DNA of 6,518 nucleotides from Candidatus Izemoplasma sp. Lineage in GTDB: Bacteria > Bacillota_I > Bacilli_A > Izemoplasmatales > Izemoplasmataceae. How positions within the stretch are numbered: position 1 is the first letter of the stretch; each line of letters begins with the position of its first letter. Below the pieces are notes generated by a model. It saw nothing but the letters and a program-made list of their open reading frames with translations. It had not been told where the DNA came from and did not search any database. Below, piece after piece: positions 1 through 6,069 of this stretch. Location of the stretch: contig JAOZSP010000095.1 in assembly GCA_029939615.1 (NCBI GenBank), positions 1 to 6,518 of the forward strand. The letters are read 5' to 3'. The position numbers and the translations under genes are program-made.

Positions 1-339
1 GCAAGTTATGAAAGAAGTTTTAATCTTTTAAAGACAGTTAAGGAAATTGATAAAACAACACTAACAAAATCAGGTATTATGGTTGGAATTGGTGAAACAA
101 ATACTGAAATATTTGATTTGATGGATGATTTAAGAGAAATAAAGTGTGATATATTGACAATAGGACAATATTTACAACCGTCAAAAGAACATGTTGAAGT
201 AAATGAATATGTTTCATTAGAAGACTTTGAATTATATAAAAATCAAGGTAAAAAAATAGGATTTAGGTACGTTGCTTCAGGACCATTAGTTAGAAGTAGT
301 TATCAAGCCTATAAACAATTCAAAGGAGAACGAGAATGA
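1..339 (+). CDS. lipA: Lipoyl synthase LipA, C-terminal part (5' truncated by window edge)
   Basis: Radical-SAM enzyme that inserts two sulfur atoms at C6 and C8 of a protein-bound octanoyl group, making the lipoyl cofactor. Frame 1 is open from base 1, so the gene begins before the window; 112 residues are visible against about 280-310 for the family. The radical-SAM CX3CX2C motif and the N-terminal cysteines of the auxiliary cluster lie outside. Family blocks seen here are TKSGIMVGIGET (about residues 22-33), CDILTIGQYLQPS (near 49-61) and VASGPLVRSSY (near 91-101). The RSSY element at 292-303 carries the serine known to ligate the auxiliary 4Fe-4S cluster, so the visible part looks intact. 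An ATG at 79 lies inside the conserved TKSGIMVG block and is not the true start. The gene ends in TGA, which overlaps the gcvT start as ATGA, indicating translational coupling. Co-transcription with gcvH fits a role in lipoylating H-protein (inference). Confidence 0.96.
   Translation, partial: ASYERSFNLLKTVKEIDKTTLTKSGIMVGIGETNTEIFDLMDDLREIKCDILTIGQYLQPSKEHVEVNEYVSLEDFELYKNQGKKIGFRYVASGPLVRSSYQAYKQFKGERE
322..328 (+). promoter_or_regulatory. Ribosome binding site of gcvT
   Basis: The purine-rich AAAGGAG sits inside the last lipA codons, 7 bases before the gcvT ATG at 336. It supports that start even though the start overlaps the lipA stop. Confidence 0.8.
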
Positions 340-1424
340 AAAGAACAGCTCTTTATGATGCTCACGTAAAAAATGGAGCAAAAATTGTTAGTTTTGCAGG
401 ATTTGAAATGCCGATTGTATATACATCAATAACTGAGGAACATAATTATGTTCGAGAGAAATGTGGATTGTTTGATGTTTCTCATATGGGTGAGATTTGT
501 GTAAGAGGAACAGAAGCAGAAAAGTTTGTTGATTCTATCTTCACAAATGACTGTTTAACACAAAATGATAATCAAGTTTTATACGGAATGATGTGTTATC
601 CTGATGGGGGAGTAGTTGACGATTTGTTAGTTTATAAGTTTCACAAAGAACACTTCTTATTAGTTGTTAATGCTTCTAATGTTGATAAAGACTTTGCATG
701 GGTTACGGAAAACAATAAATTTGATTGTAAAGCTACTAATGAGTCTGATAATTTTAGTGAAGTAGCATTACAAGGACCATACGCGCAGACGTTATTGCAA
801 CAAATAACCGATTTTGATTTAAACGATATAACGTTTTTCACATCGAAAATGATTAATGTGAATGGCGCAACATTCCTAGTTTCAAGAACTGGATATACAG
901 GTGAAGACGGATTTGAGATTTACGGAACTCATGATGATGTTGTTGATGTTTGGGATGTATTAATGGAAAAAGGTGGAGAAAATATATCACCAATAGGTCT
1001 TGGAGCAAGAGATACACTGCGTTTTGAAGTATCATTACCTTTATATGGAAATGAGCTATCAAAAACAATAACGCCGCTTGAAGCAGGATTGGGTTTTGCG
1101 GTTAAATTAGAAGCTGGTGATTTTATTGGAAGAGATTTTTTAGTAAAACAAAAGCAAAACAGAACAACTAGAAGAATTTGTGGACTTAAATTACTTGACA
1201 AAGGAATTCTTAGACACGGATATAAGGTGTTTCATAATGAAAAACTAGTAGGGGAAATTACAACTGGGTATAAATCACCTAGTACTGGTGAAACTGTCGC
1301 TTTAGCAATGGTTGATCGTCCTTACGAGAAAATGGGTACTGAACTATTTGTAGAAATACGTGGAAAAATGAAAAAAGTTATTGTAAGAAGTAAAAAGTTT
1401 TATAATAAAAATTATAAGAAATAA
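336..1424 (+). CDS. gcvT: Glycine cleavage system T-protein (aminomethyltransferase)
   Basis: Tetrahydrofolate-dependent aminomethyltransferase, cytosolic. It takes the aminomethyl group from lipoylated GcvH, makes 5,10-methylene-tetrahydrofolate, releases ammonia and leaves dihydrolipoyl-GcvH. The 362 residues match the usual family length. Visible motifs: the N-terminal LYDAHVKNGAKIVSFAGFEM block (6-25), GLFDVSHMGE (44-53), GGVVDDLLVY (91-100, where D95/D96 includes the conserved catalytic aspartate), SRTGYTGEDGFEIY (183-196), GLGARDTLRFE (221-231) and PLEAGL (247-252), then the C-terminal beta-barrel domain with GEITTGYKSPSTG (306-318). The start is fixed by the conserved N-terminus and the GGAG site 7 bases upstream. 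It overlaps lipA by 4 bases and ends in TAA 14 bases before gcvH. It contains two tryptophans (W122, W206), both TGG. Homologous folate enzymes such as sarcosine or dimethylglycine dehydrogenase domains, or YgfZ, are unlikely given the full-length match and the gcv neighbours. Confidence 0.98.
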   Translation: MKRTALYDAHVKNGAKIVSFAGFEMPIVYTSITEEHNYVREKCGLFDVSHMGEICVRGTEAEKFVDSIFTNDCLTQNDNQVLYGMMCYPDGGVVDDLLVYKFHKEHFLLVVNASNVDKDFAWVTENNKFDCKATNESDNFSEVALQGPYAQTLLQQITDFDLNDITFFTSKMINVNGATFLVSRTGYTGEDGFEIYGTHDDVVDVWDVLMEKGGENISPIGLGARDTLRFEVSLPLYGNELSKTITPLEAGLGFAVKLEAGDFIGRDFLVKQKQNRTTRRICGLKLLDKGILRHGYKVFHNEKLVGEITTGYKSPSTGETVALAMVDRPYEKMGTELFVEIRGKMKKVIVRSKKFYNKNYKK

Positions 1425-1433
1425 GAGGAGGAG
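1425..1433 (+). promoter_or_regulatory. Ribosome binding site of gcvH
   Basis: GAGGAGGAG begins directly after the gcvT TAA stop and contains a perfect AGGAGG at 1426-1431, 7 bases before the gcvH ATG. It is among the strongest sites in the operon, which fits the high dose of H-protein usually needed as a shuttle. Confidence 0.85.
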
Positions 1434-1438
1434 AAGTA

Positions 1439-1816
1439 ATGAGCAAAATTGTAGAAGGTTTATATTACACAAATACTCACGAGTGGGTTAAAGTACAAGA
1501 TGGGTTCGCATACATAGGTATTACTGATTATGCCCAAGAAAGTCTTGGAGAAATTGTTTTTGTTGAATTACCTGAAGAGGAAAGTTCACTTGAAGCAGGA
1601 GAAGAACTAGGAGCAATAGAAAGCGTTAAAGCTGCTAGTGATATTTTAAGCCCAGTAACTGGTATAATTGTTGAAGTTAATGATGAACTAGAAGACAGCC
1701 CGGAATTACTTAATGAAGATCCTTATGAAAACTGGATAGTTAAAATAGATCTTGAGAGTAAAAGTGAACTACATAAATTGCTAAATTCAACTGAATACAA
1801 AGAAATTTGTGAGTAG
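1439..1816 (+). CDS. gcvH: Glycine cleavage system H-protein (lipoyl carrier)
   Basis: Small cytosolic shuttle protein whose lipoyl arm visits the P, T and L proteins in turn. At 125 residues it has the normal family length. Conserved blocks: THEWV (13-17), GITDYAQESLGEIVFVELPE (27-46), the lipoyl-attachment loop GAIESVKAASDI (58-69) with the modified lysine at K64, SPVTG (71-75) and the C-terminal ENWIVKI segment (97-103). The acidic context around ESVKA is typical of a functional lipoyl site. It lies 14 bases after gcvT, and its TAG stop overlaps the ribosome binding site of gcvPA. In Bacillus subtilis GcvH is also the first acceptor of octanoate and the relay for lipoyl transfer to other enzymes. 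Having lipA in the same operon fits such a role, but that is inference. No octanoyltransferase or lipoate ligase is visible here. Confidence 0.98.
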   Translation: MSKIVEGLYYTNTHEWVKVQDGFAYIGITDYAQESLGEIVFVELPEEESSLEAGEELGAIESVKAASDILSPVTGIIVEVNDELEDSPELLNEDPYENWIVKIDLESKSELHKLLNSTEYKEICE

Positions 1817-1820
1817 GAGG
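1815..1820 (+). promoter_or_regulatory. Ribosome binding site of gcvPA overlapping the gcvH stop
   Basis: A perfect AGGAGG begins within the TAG stop codon of gcvH and lies 7 bases before the gcvPA ATG at 1828. It fixes the gcvPA start and places ribosomes ending on gcvH directly at the next initiation site. Confidence 0.83.
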
Positions 1821-1827
1821 ATTAGCA

Positions 1828-3156
1828 ATGTTTAAATATCTTCCTCATACTAAAAAAGATATTGAAGAAATGTTAAAAGTTATTGATGTTAATAGCATTG
1901 ATGACTTATTTCTTGAGATACCGGAAGAATTAAAAAAACTAGATCTTAATTTTCCAAACGGATTAAGTGAACTAGAAATTTATGATAAATTTAACATTCT
2001 AGCAAATAAGAATAAGAACTTAATTCCTTTTGTTGGTGCTGGAGCATATGATCACTATACTCCATCAGTGATTAAACATTTGATTGGACGTCAAGAGTTT
2101 TTAACAGCGTATACACCATACCAACCAGAAATATCGCAAGGTACTTTACAATACATTTTTGAGTATCAAAGCATTATTGCAGAATTAACTAATATGCATG
2201 TCTCTAATGCGTCAATGTACGATGGGGCTACAGCTACAGCTGAAGCCATGTTTATGGCGACAAACGTTCGTAAAAGAACCAAAATATTAATATCAAAAAC
2301 AGTAAATCCTAATATTGTTAATGTTGTAAAAACATACGCAAAATATCGTGGCTTTACCGTTGATTTTGTTGATGAGAAAAATGGGATAACAGATATTGAT
2401 GATTTTAGAAAAAATAACTCAAAAGAATATGCTGGAATCATTGTTCAAAACCCTAATTATTATGGAATAATTGAGGATTTATCAGATTTCCGTGAAATAC
2501 TAGATGATTCAAAAGGATTACTAATCATTAATAGTGACCCTAGTTCATTAGCGCTATTAAAATCACCCGGTGAATATGGAGCTGATATCGCAGTAGGTGA
2601 TTGCCAAACATTAGGTATTCCTCTATCATTCGGAGGACCATATATTGGGTATTTAGCAACTACCAAAAAGTTAATGAGAAAAATGCCTGGAAGAATTTGT
2701 GGAGTCACAGAAGACACAGATGGTAAGAGAGCTTTTGTGTTAACTTTACAAGCTCGAGAACAACACATAAGACGCGAAAAAGCAAACTCGAATATATGCT
2801 CAAATCAAAGTCTAATGGCCTTATTTGTTACAGTGTATACCGCAGTAATGGGTAAACAAGGTTTAGTTGAAGCACAACAAAAATCTTTTAATGCAACTCA
2901 TTATTTATATGAACAAATATTGAAATTAGACAAGTTCTCTGAAGTATACAAGCAACCCTTCTTTAAGGATTGTCTTGTAAAATCAGATATTGATTCTGAA
3001 ATTATTAATGAGAAACTATTAGAAAAAGGTATTTTAGGACCTCTAAATTTAGGTAAATACGATAAATCAAAAAATAACTTATTATTGTTTAGCGCAACAG
3101 AAAAACGATCTAAAAAAGATATTGATTTATTAGTTAGTATATTGGAGGTGCTATAA
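1828..3156 (+). CDS. gcvPA: Glycine dehydrogenase (decarboxylating) subunit 1, P-protein alpha
   Basis: N-terminal half of the split P-protein, which decarboxylates glycine and loads the aminomethyl group onto lipoyl-GcvH. The 442 residues fit the usual subunit 1 length of about 445-450. Family blocks: FKYLPHT (2-8), TAYTPYQPEISQGTLQYIFE (93-112), MYDGATATAEA (130-140), GDCQTLGIPLSFGGPYIGY (257-275), MPGRICGV (286-293) and LQAREQHIRREKANSNIC (307-324). This subunit has the aminotransferase-like fold but not the PLP lysine, which is on GcvPB. The two pair to rebuild the active site that single-chain P-proteins hold in one about 950-residue chain. The start is supported by AGGAGG and the conserved N-terminus. 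The TAA stop shares one base with the gcvPB start. No tryptophan is present. The split architecture is typical of Firmicutes, many other thermophilic or anaerobic bacteria, and archaea. Confidence 0.98.
   Translation: MFKYLPHTKKDIEEMLKVIDVNSIDDLFLEIPEELKKLDLNFPNGLSELEIYDKFNILANKNKNLIPFVGAGAYDHYTPSVIKHLIGRQEFLTAYTPYQPEISQGTLQYIFEYQSIIAELTNMHVSNASMYDGATATAEAMFMATNVRKRTKILISKTVNPNIVNVVKTYAKYRGFTVDFVDEKNGITDIDDFRKNNSKEYAGIIVQNPNYYGIIEDLSDFREILDDSKGLLIINSDPSSLALLKSPGEYGADIAVGDCQTLGIPLSFGGPYIGYLATTKKLMRKMPGRICGVTEDTDGKRAFVLTLQAREQHIRREKANSNICSNQSLMALFVTVYTAVMGKQGLVEAQQKSFNATHYLYEQILKLDKFSEVYKQPFFKDCLVKSDIDSEIINEKLLEKGILGPLNLGKYDKSKNNLLLFSATEKRSKKDIDLLVSILEVL
3144..3150 (+). promoter_or_regulatory. 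Ribosome binding site of gcvPB
   Basis: GGAGGTG lies in the last codons of gcvPA, 5 bases before the gcvPB ATG at 3156. It supports initiation at the TAATG overlap and stoichiometric production of the two P subunits. Confidence 0.83.
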
Positions 3157-4601
3157 TGTATTACGATAAACTAATATTTGAAATCTCAAATTCAGGACGT
3201 AAAGGTTATAGTTTACCTGATTTTGGTATAAGTAATTATGAAATACCTAAAGATTTACTAAGAAAAGAAGAAGCAATATTACCTGAAGTAAGCGAACTTG
3301 AAGCAGTAAGGCATTATACAAATGTAAGTTTTAAAAACTTTGGTATTGAAAAAGGATTTTATCCACTAGGATCATGTACTATGAAGTATAATCCTAAAAT
3401 TAATGAGGATATTTCTAGTATGCCAGGATTTAACTTGCATCCTTATCAACCAATTAGTACAATTCAAGGTTCTTTAGAAATTTACTATGAAACTCAGAGA
3501 ATATTATCGGAACTAAGTGGATTACATACATTCTCACTGAACCCTTATGCGGGAGCACATGGTGAACTTGTTGGATTAATGATAATGCAAAAGTATCACC
3601 AAGACAGAGAAGATTTCAAACGAACAAAAGTTATTGTACCTGACAGTGCACATGGTACAAATCCAGCTAGTGCAGTTGTTGCTGGATTTGAAAGTATAGA
3701 AGTAAAATCAAATCCTGATGGTACTGTCAATGTTGAGAGTCTAAAGGAATTATTATCAGATGAAGTTGCTGGAATAATGCTTACTAATCCAAATACCGCT
3801 GGAATTTTTGAAAAAGAAATCTGTGAAATAGCAGAATTAGTTCATGACGCTGGAGGATTACTATATTATGATGGAGCAAATTTAAATCCGATTTTAGGCG
3901 TTGTTCGCCCAGGAGATATGGGATTTGATATTATGCATATTAATCTTCATAAAACATTCTCGACACCTCATGGTGGTGGAGGACCTGGTAGTGGACCTGT
4001 AGGTGTAGTTGAACATTTAGTAAAATATTTACCAACTCCAGTAGTTAAAAAAGTGAATAATGAATACATTATTGAAGATGAAAATGATACTGCAATTGGA
4101 CAAATTTCACACTTCTATGGGAATTATGGAGTAGTAATAAAAGCATATACATATTTACTGTCAATAGGAAAAGAAAACTTTGCAAATGTTGGAAAACATA
4201 GTGTTTTAAATGCCAACTATATAAAAGAATCATTAAAAGATCTTTATTTGTTACCAATCAAAGGTGTTTGTAAACACGAATTTGTTTTTGATGGATTAAT
4301 TGATAAAAGTAATCATGTAACAACACTTGATGTTGCAAAAAGATTACTTGATTATGATGTTCATCCTCCAACTATATATTTCCCACTAACAGTTAAAGAG
4401 GCTTTAATGATTGAGCCAACTGAAACTGAAAGCAAAGTAGCAATTGATAGTTTTATCGAAGTTATGAGAAAAGTAGCAATTGAAGCAAAAGAAGATCCTG
4501 ATTTAGTTAAAGGAGCACCATATAACACAGTTGTAAAAAGACTTGACGAGGCTCAAGCAGCTAGAAAACCAATTGTTAAATATCGTGATTTACTAACATG
4601 A
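3156..4601 (+). CDS. gcvPB: Glycine dehydrogenase (decarboxylating) subunit 2, P-protein beta (PLP subunit)
   Basis: C-terminal half of the split P-protein, carrying pyridoxal phosphate. It forms the glycine-PLP aldimine, releases CO2 and passes the aminomethyl group to GcvH together with GcvPA. The 481 residues fit the usual subunit 2 length (about 480-490). Key blocks: GRKGYSLP (14-21), FYPLGSCTMKYNPKIN (68-83), NPYAGAHGELVGL (129-141), PDSAHGTNPASA (162-173), LTNPNTAGIFE (209-219), YYDGANLN (237-244) and NLHKTFSTPHGGGGPGSGP (263-281), in which K266 is the expected PLP-binding lysine. HPPTIYFPL near the C-terminus is also conserved. Position 137 is leucine where many homologues, as I recall the family, have tryptophan (GEWTGL). 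The protein has no tryptophan at all. It starts inside the gcvPA stop (TAATG) and ends in TGA, overlapping the lpd start as ATGA. Confidence 0.98.
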   Translation: MYYDKLIFEISNSGRKGYSLPDFGISNYEIPKDLLRKEEAILPEVSELEAVRHYTNVSFKNFGIEKGFYPLGSCTMKYNPKINEDISSMPGFNLHPYQPISTIQGSLEIYYETQRILSELSGLHTFSLNPYAGAHGELVGLMIMQKYHQDREDFKRTKVIVPDSAHGTNPASAVVAGFESIEVKSNPDGTVNVESLKELLSDEVAGIMLTNPNTAGIFEKEICEIAELVHDAGGLLYYDGANLNPILGVVRPGDMGFDIMHINLHKTFSTPHGGGGPGSGPVGVVEHLVKYLPTPVVKKVNNEYIIEDENDTAIGQISHFYGNYGVVIKAYTYLLSIGKENFANVGKHSVLNANYIKESLKDLYLLPIKGVCKHEFVFDGLIDKSNHVTTLDVAKRLLDYDVHPPTIYFPLTVKEALMIEPTETESKVAIDSFIEVMRKVAIEAKEDPDLVKGAPYNTVVKRLDEAQAARKPIVKYRDLLT

Positions 4602-5938
4602 GAGATTTAGTGATTATTGGCGCTGGTCCTGGAGGATTTGATACAGCAATATTCGCAAAAGAACAAGGATTAGATGTTGTTTTAATCGAAAAACATAAAG
4701 TTGGAGGAACTTGTTTGAATTATGGTTGTATTCCTACTAAAGCCTTATATCATAATGCTAAAACAATCAAGAATATGGATGATTTAGGTATTTTTGGTGT
4801 CAAAGTAGATAAGTACAAAATTGATTATGACATAATAAAAGAAAGAAAAGAAAGCATTGTAAAGTCACAAGTAAAGAATATTCTAACAACAATAAAAAAG
4901 CTAAAAGTAGATTTAATTGAAGGTAGCGCTACAATTATTGATGCTAATACTGTACTTGTTAATGATGAAAAAATCTCTACTAAGAATATAATAATTGCTA
5001 CAGGATCTAGCCATAAAGAATTACAATTTGAAGGTAATGATTTAGCTGTTGTTCATAATTCTAAGGATATTTTATCACTTAAACAATTTCCAAAGAAAAT
5101 GGTTGTAATTGGCGCTGGAGTGATTGGTTGTGAAATGTCTTCTATTTTTAATCAATTTGATTGTGAAGTATCTTTAGTTGAGTATGAAAAAGAAATCTTA
5201 CCACCACTTGACTATGAAATAAAGAAAAGAGCTAGAAATTTGTATAAAAGAAATGGTATCAAAATATATACAAATTCAGCCTTAATCAAAGTAATTAAGA
5301 AGAATGATGTTTATTACGCTATTGTTAGTGCAAAAGGTAAAGAAATAGAGATAGAAACTGATTATGTCTTAGTATCTACAGGTCGTAAGCCATATCTTGA
5401 AAGTATCAATCTTGATGAAATTGGGATTGCGTATTCTAATACTGGAATTAAGACAAATGAATTTTTTGAAACTACTGTTCCTAATATTTATGCTATTGGT
5501 GATGTTACTGGTATTATGATGTTAGCTCATAAAGCTACTTATGACGGGTATAAAGTTGTATCTCATATTCTTGGTAAAAATATGGATATCAATTTTAATC
5601 ATGTACCTAGTGTTGTTTTTACATTTCCAGAAATTGCTTCAGTAGGAGTAAATGAGATAGATTTAGAAGGAACTAATTATAAGAAGAATAAGTATATGTT
5701 TAAAACTAATGCCAAAGCTCAATGTTTAAATGAAACAGACGGTTTTGTTAAAATGCTTGTTGATGAAAACAATATTTTAGTAGGCTGTCATATTATTGGA
5801 CCTCATGCCTCTGATTTGATTCATGAAGTTACAAGTATGATGTATAAAAAGATTGATATCGATGAATATAAGAATATTATCCATGCTCATCCAACGATTA
5901 GTGAAGTAATTGGTGAGTGTATAAAAGGGTTTAGTTGA
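4598..5938 (+). CDS. lpdA: Dihydrolipoyl dehydrogenase (glycine cleavage L-protein)
   Basis: FAD-dependent pyridine nucleotide-disulfide oxidoreductase that reoxidises dihydrolipoyl-GcvH and reduces NAD+. Its position as last gene of the gcv operon suggests a dedicated L-protein, although sharing with 2-oxoacid dehydrogenases cannot be excluded. Order of motifs: FAD-binding GAGPGG (8-13), redox-active disulfide GGTCLNYGCIPTKAL with C39 and C44, ATG (135-137), NAD-binding GAGVIG (172-177) with acidic E195 ending the second strand (NAD rather than NADP preference), second FAD motif YAIGDV (298-303), and C-terminal HAHPTISE with H431 and E436 as the catalytic pair. At 446 residues it is at the short end of the family (about 450-475) and has no N-terminal lipoyl domain. 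The start overlaps gcvPB (ATGA) and lacks any Shine-Dalgarno match in the preceding 20 bases, so translation is probably coupled. It ends with in-frame tandem stops TGA TAA. Mercuric and glutathione reductases are less likely given the motifs and context. Confidence 0.96.
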   Translation: MRDLVIIGAGPGGFDTAIFAKEQGLDVVLIEKHKVGGTCLNYGCIPTKALYHNAKTIKNMDDLGIFGVKVDKYKIDYDIIKERKESIVKSQVKNILTTIKKLKVDLIEGSATIIDANTVLVNDEKISTKNIIIATGSSHKELQFEGNDLAVVHNSKDILSLKQFPKKMVVIGAGVIGCEMSSIFNQFDCEVSLVEYEKEILPPLDYEIKKRARNLYKRNGIKIYTNSALIKVIKKNDVYYAIVSAKGKEIEIETDYVLVSTGRKPYLESINLDEIGIAYSNTGIKTNEFFETTVPNIYAIGDVTGIMMLAHKATYDGYKVVSHILGKNMDINFNHVPSVVFTFPEIASVGVNEIDLEGTNYKKNKYMFKTNAKAQCLNETDGFVKMLVDENNILVGCHIIGPHASDLIHEVTSMMYKKIDIDEYKNIIHAHPTISEVIGECIKGFS

Positions 5939-5944
5939 TAAAAA

Positions 5945-5966
5945 TTTACTGTATTTACTGTATTTA
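5945..5966 (+). repeat. Tandem 9-bp repeat TTTACTGTA, two copies plus partial third
   Basis: TTTACTGTA occurs at 5945-5953 and again at 5954-5962, followed by TTTA at 5963-5966, which runs into the terminator stem. It sits between the lpd stop and the terminator. No function is evident. It may be simple slippage in A+T-rich DNA. Confidence 0.6.
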
Positions 5967-6008
5967 AATAGTTGATTTCTATATATTGTAGAAATCAACT
6001 ATTTTTTT
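5966..6008 (+). terminator. Intrinsic terminator of the lipA-gcv-lpd operon
   Basis: Bases 5966-5981 and 5989-6004 form a perfect 16-bp inverted repeat around a 7-base loop (TATATTG). The 3' arm merges into a run of T that continues to 6008. It begins 28 bases after the lpd TGA. The stem is A/T-rich but long and uninterrupted, and the T run lies on the plus strand, so it is oriented to end the operon transcript. Confidence 0.92.
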
Positions 6009-6013
6009 GTATG

Positions 6014-6046
6014 AAAAAAGACACATATTATTAATTATGTGTCCTT
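6014..6046 (-). terminator. Intrinsic terminator of the downstream minus-strand gene
   Basis: Read on the minus strand, a stem is formed by 6046-6036 and 6027-6017: eight Watson-Crick pairs at the core (GACACATA arm), extended by one G-U and two A-U pairs. It has an 8-base A/T loop, and the last pairs merge into a run of six U (6019-6014). It lies 24 bases past the TAA at 6070-6072. Direction and distance fit termination of the minus-strand gene. Confidence 0.8.
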
Positions 6047-6069
6047 AAGTACATTGTTTATTACTGTTT

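Noticed and set aside
154..180. TTGACA at 154-159 inside lipA, resembling a -35 promoter element for gcvT
   Set aside because: No -10 match lies at 16-18 bases, and the bases encode the conserved LipA segment CDILTIGQ.
79..339. Reading the first gene as a separate 86-residue protein starting at ATG 79
   Set aside because: The frame is open to base 1, and the codons before 79 encode LipA-like sequence, including TKSGI just upstream. The ATG is an internal methionine of a truncated LipA.
1195..1226. TTGACA at 1195-1200 with TATA-like bases at 1219-1226 inside gcvT, a possible internal promoter
   Set aside because: At 18-base spacing the -10 candidate (GATATA) matches TATAAT at only three of six positions, and TATAAG needs 20 bases. 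In A+T-rich coding DNA such matches are expected by chance.
641..2768. Several minus-strand open frames of 66-102 codons opposite gcvT and gcvPA, and similar ones opposite gcvPB and lpd
   Set aside because: All lie antisense to well-conserved genes, lack family-like sequence and lack plausible ribosome binding context. They are shadows of the coding strand.
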